Shown here one piece after another: positions 7,271 to 8,168 of a DNA stretch of 8,168 nucleotides; the stretch's first letter is position 1, and every line of letters begins with the position of its first letter. Source of the DNA: Deltaproteobacteria bacterium (GTDB lineage Bacteria; Desulfobacterota; Desulfobacteria; Desulfobacterales; Desulfatirhabdiaceae); contig JAPLJE010000769.1 in NCBI GenBank assembly GCA_026388755.1, positions 1 through 8,168 of the forward strand. The letters run 5' to 3'. The notes beneath the pieces are model-generated. The model saw only the letters and a list, made by a program, of their open reading frames with translations, was not told the origin of the DNA and made no database searches. The position numbers and the translations under genes are program-made.

Positions 7271-7540
7271 TCATCGCAAGGGATCAATCGGAAATACGGG
7301 CTCGCCATTCACCGCCAGCGCCCAATCCGCCATCAACTCATCCTCGTGGATATCTATCCACGCATGCACAAGACGCAGCTTCTTGGCTGGGAGATCACCT
7401 TCCAGCAAATTCCCTTCTGGTATTGAAATAACTGCCTTCTTGCCTTGATATTCCACATGAATATGTGGCAAGTGATGCTGTTGAGTATCCATGAACAGCA
7501 TCCGAATGATGATTCCGTAGAACATGCTGATAGTTGGCAT
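7271..7540 (-). CDS. DUF4160 family protein
   Basis: This 89-residue protein carries the DUF4160 signature: MPTISMFYGIIIRMLF at the N-terminus, the histidine-rich HHLPHIHVEYQG (22-33), then a glycine-proline turn LLEGDLPAKK and the WIDIHEDELMADW helix with a PIDPL end. The start at ATG 7540 is supported by GGAG (7549-7552) with an 8-base spacer and by the typical MPTIS N-terminus. It is first in a two-gene operon with DUF2442. The partnership is common and hints that the two proteins act together, possibly as a toxin-antitoxin-like or regulatory pair, but I know of no demonstrated activity. The clustered histidines could bind metal. Confidence 0.88.
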   Translation of the reverse strand: MPTISMFYGIIIRMLFMDTQQHHLPHIHVEYQGKKAVISIPEGNLLEGDLPAKKLRLVHAWIDIHEDELMADWALAVNGEPVFPIDPLR

Positions 7541-7589
7541 GATTGACGCTCCGTGAATACTTTAATTCGTATGTTTCAACTACCAGCCA

Positions 7590-7604
7590 TGCCCGTGGCG
7601 GGCA
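7590..7604. repeat. GC-rich hairpin in the DUF4160 leader
   Basis: TGCCCG (7590-7595) and CGGGCA (7599-7604) pair perfectly around a 3-base loop in otherwise AT-rich DNA. It lies between the putative promoter and the DUF4160 start, so it would be in the 5' leader. No T run follows on either strand, so it is not a standard terminator. Confidence 0.45.
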
Positions 7605-7631
7605 CAACGAAAGATGATAATTGATCATTTT

Positions 7632-7661
7632 CATATAAACATATCAGAATTCTTTTGTCAA
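7632..7661 (-). promoter_or_regulatory. Promoter of the DUF4160-DUF2442 operon
   Basis: On the minus strand, TTGACA (7656-7661), an 18-base spacer and TATATG (7632-7637, four of six matches) would start transcription near 7625, about 85 bases before the DUF4160 ATG. AT-rich sequence just upstream could serve as an UP element. Confidence 0.6.
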
Positions 7662-7670
7662 AGTTCACTT

Positions 7671-7693
7671 TTTGAAAATCTTGATTTTTCAAA
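7671..7693. repeat. AT-rich imperfect inverted repeat upstream of the DUF4160 promoter
   Basis: TTTGAAAATC (7671-7680) pairs with GATTTTTCAAA (7683-7693) with one bulged T and a 2-base centre. It sits about 10 bases upstream of the minus-strand -35, a place for an UP element or a regulator site. Confidence 0.35.
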
Positions 7694-7735
7694 TTGTCTG
7701 GACTGCCGATGCCGGAGACTAAATGCTGACAATAC

Positions 7736-7763
7736 GGGAAACCGGGACAGATTTAATTTTCCC
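7736..7763. repeat. Possible REP-like element with GGGAAA/TTTCCC ends
   Basis: GGGAAA (7736-7741) and TTTCCC (7758-7763) bracket CCGGGACAGATTTAAT. The GGGACAGATTTA core resembles dispersed elements I have seen in several proteobacterial genomes near REP-associated transposase genes. That link is from memory, and no transposase is present here. Confidence 0.35.
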
Positions 7764-7807
7764 CTCAAAATGGTCGTGTGAAAAGAGAAGAAGTATTGAC
7801 GACTTCA

Positions 7808-7827
7808 CATATTGCAACCGCAATATG
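7808..7827. repeat. Perfect 8-bp inverted repeat upstream of the RelE-type toxin promoter
   Basis: CATATTGC (7808-7815) and GCAATATG (7820-7827) are perfect inverted arms around the 4-base loop AACC. It ends 17 bases before the toxin -35. No T run follows, so a protein-binding site is more likely than a terminator. Confidence 0.5.
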
Positions 7828-7844
7828 ACCTCTGAAAACCATCC

Positions 7845-7873
7845 TTGACTTTATCTTATATTTATCTTATACT
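7845..7873 (+). promoter_or_regulatory. Near-consensus promoter of the RelE-type toxin-antitoxin operon
   Basis: TTGACT (7845-7850, five of six), a 17-base spacer and TATACT (7868-7873, five of six) make the best promoter in the window. Only six bases separate the -10 from the toxin ATG at 7880, so transcription should begin at or within a base or two of the ATG. That implies a leaderless mRNA, which fits the absence of any ribosome binding site. Confidence 0.8.
7850..7871. repeat. 11-bp perfect tandem repeat across the toxin promoter (probable operator)
   Basis: TTTATCTTATA occurs twice back to back, at 7850-7860 and 7861-7871. It fills the -35/-10 spacer and enters the -10. A period of 11 is about one helical turn, so two protein subunits would bind the same DNA face. 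In RelE-type systems the antitoxin or the toxin-antitoxin complex usually represses its own promoter, so this is the likely binding site. Confidence 0.65.
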
Positions 7874-7879
7874 TTCTCT

Positions 7880-8137
7880 ATGAACACAATTCACTGGACC
7901 GAAAAGGCATTCAGACAGTTACGGAAAATCAAGAATGCGCCGACTAGAAAGCATATTTACAAAGAGGCGCAGCAATTGACTGATTTTCCCAATTGCCAGA
8001 ATGTCAAGCGCCTGACGAAGCATGAGTATGGCTATCGCCTCCGCATTGGTGACTGGCGCATATTTTTTGAGTTTGACGGAGCCGTGAAGGTCGTATCTAT
8101 CGAGGAGGTTAAGAGAAGAAATGAACGTACATACTGA
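7880..8137 (+). CDS. RelE/ParE-family toxin of a type II toxin-antitoxin system
   Basis: This 85-residue basic protein has the RelE-superfamily layout: an N-terminal strand and two helices (NTIHWTEKAFRQLRKIKNAP to about residue 34), then the conserved NVKRLTKHEYGYRLRIGDWR core (41-60), the IFFEF strand, and the C-terminal VVSIEEVKRRNERTY. Basic residues K43, R44, R53, R55, R60, R79 and R80 and the terminal Y85 are candidates for mRNA binding and cleavage in the ribosomal A site, as known for RelE and HigB relatives. ATG 7880 is the only methionine and gives the typical family N-terminus. There is no Shine-Dalgarno sequence, and the promoter places the transcript start at the ATG. The next gene overlaps its last 17 bases, and the order toxin-then-antitoxin is like higBA. 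Whether it acts as an mRNA interferase or a gyrase poison (ParE-like) cannot be read from the sequence. Confidence 0.9.
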   Translation: MNTIHWTEKAFRQLRKIKNAPTRKHIYKEAQQLTDFPNCQNVKRLTKHEYGYRLRIGDWRIFFEFDGAVKVVSIEEVKRRNERTY

Positions 8138-8168
8138 TTACCAGATCATCAAAGACACTGCCGGCAAC
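8121..8168 (+). CDS. Start of the cognate antitoxin (partial, cut by right edge)
   Basis: ATG 8121 opens a frame that overlaps the toxin by 17 bases and runs off the right edge after 16 codons (MNVHTDYQIIKDTAGN). GGAGG lies at 8103-8107, about 13 bases upstream, with purine-rich sequence between. The QIIKDxxG opening resembles antitoxins that sit downstream of RelE-type toxins and usually go on with PAFVVIPY and an XRE-type helix-turn-helix. That continuation is expected, not seen. Confidence 0.7.
   Translation, partial: MNVHTDYQIIKDTAGN

Noticed and set aside
7211..7308. Longer DUF2442 start at 7308 adding 16 residues
   Set aside because: It would overlap DUF4160 by 38 bases. The ATG at 7260 has a good ribosome binding site and the usual family N-terminus.
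7395..7634. Minus-strand 79-codon frame starting in the DUF4160 leader
   Set aside because: It overlaps the DUF4160 gene in another frame, and its sequence shows no family features. DUF4160 has the better ribosome binding site and clear homology.
1..8168. CRISPR arrays, tRNA or rRNA genes, insertion sequences, integron attC sites
   Set aside because: No regularly spaced repeats, cloverleaf, rRNA-like sequence, transposase or convincing attC core-site pair was seen.

Overview
The window looks like a chromosomal segment of a Gram-negative bacterium, most likely a proteobacterium or a member of Desulfobacterota. The basis is a RecBCD-type (not AddAB-type) recombination locus with recC directly followed by recB, sigma70-like promoters, and small accessory gene families common in those groups. 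No gene in the window fixes the taxon, so this is an inference.

Left two thirds (1-5839, all minus strand): the 5' part of a recBCD operon. recC (2216-5839) is complete. recB (from 2203 leftwards) starts 12 bases after the recC stop, with a strong ribosome binding site overlapping that stop. recB runs off the left edge, so its C-terminal helicase motifs and nuclease domain, and any recD, lie outside. As written, recB is broken by a single frameshift near 515-524: clear RecB homology changes frame and continues to position 1. recB also carries a low-complexity insertion of about 35-40 residues just before the GDPKQ motif, and recC carries a four-copy 12-bp tandem repeat in a loop region.

Middle (5849-6201): the recC leader. 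It holds a good minus-strand promoter (6072-6100) and a possible 39-codon lysine-rich ORF that overlaps the recC start.

Right third (6202-8168): a patch of small accessory genes in mixed orientation. In order these are a plus-strand 111-residue protein of unknown function (HTH-like N-terminus, coiled-coil C-terminus); a promoter with an inverted repeat but no gene behind it; a minus-strand zinc-ribbon-type small protein whose second cysteine pair is knocked out of frame by a 4-bp tandem duplication; a minus-strand DUF4160-DUF2442 gene pair; and, divergently, a RelE/ParE-family toxin with the start of its downstream antitoxin at the right edge. The toxin promoter is near-consensus and places transcription start at or next to the ATG, so the mRNA is probably leaderless. 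An 11-bp perfect tandem repeat fills most of that promoter and is a likely operator.

The recBC genes repair double-strand breaks and degrade foreign linear DNA. The right-hand patch has a toxin-antitoxin or defence-like flavour. I do not see a clearly new multi-gene system. The items most worth checking are the two frameshifts, the leaderless toxin transcript, the gene-less promoter, and the small ORF in front of recC.
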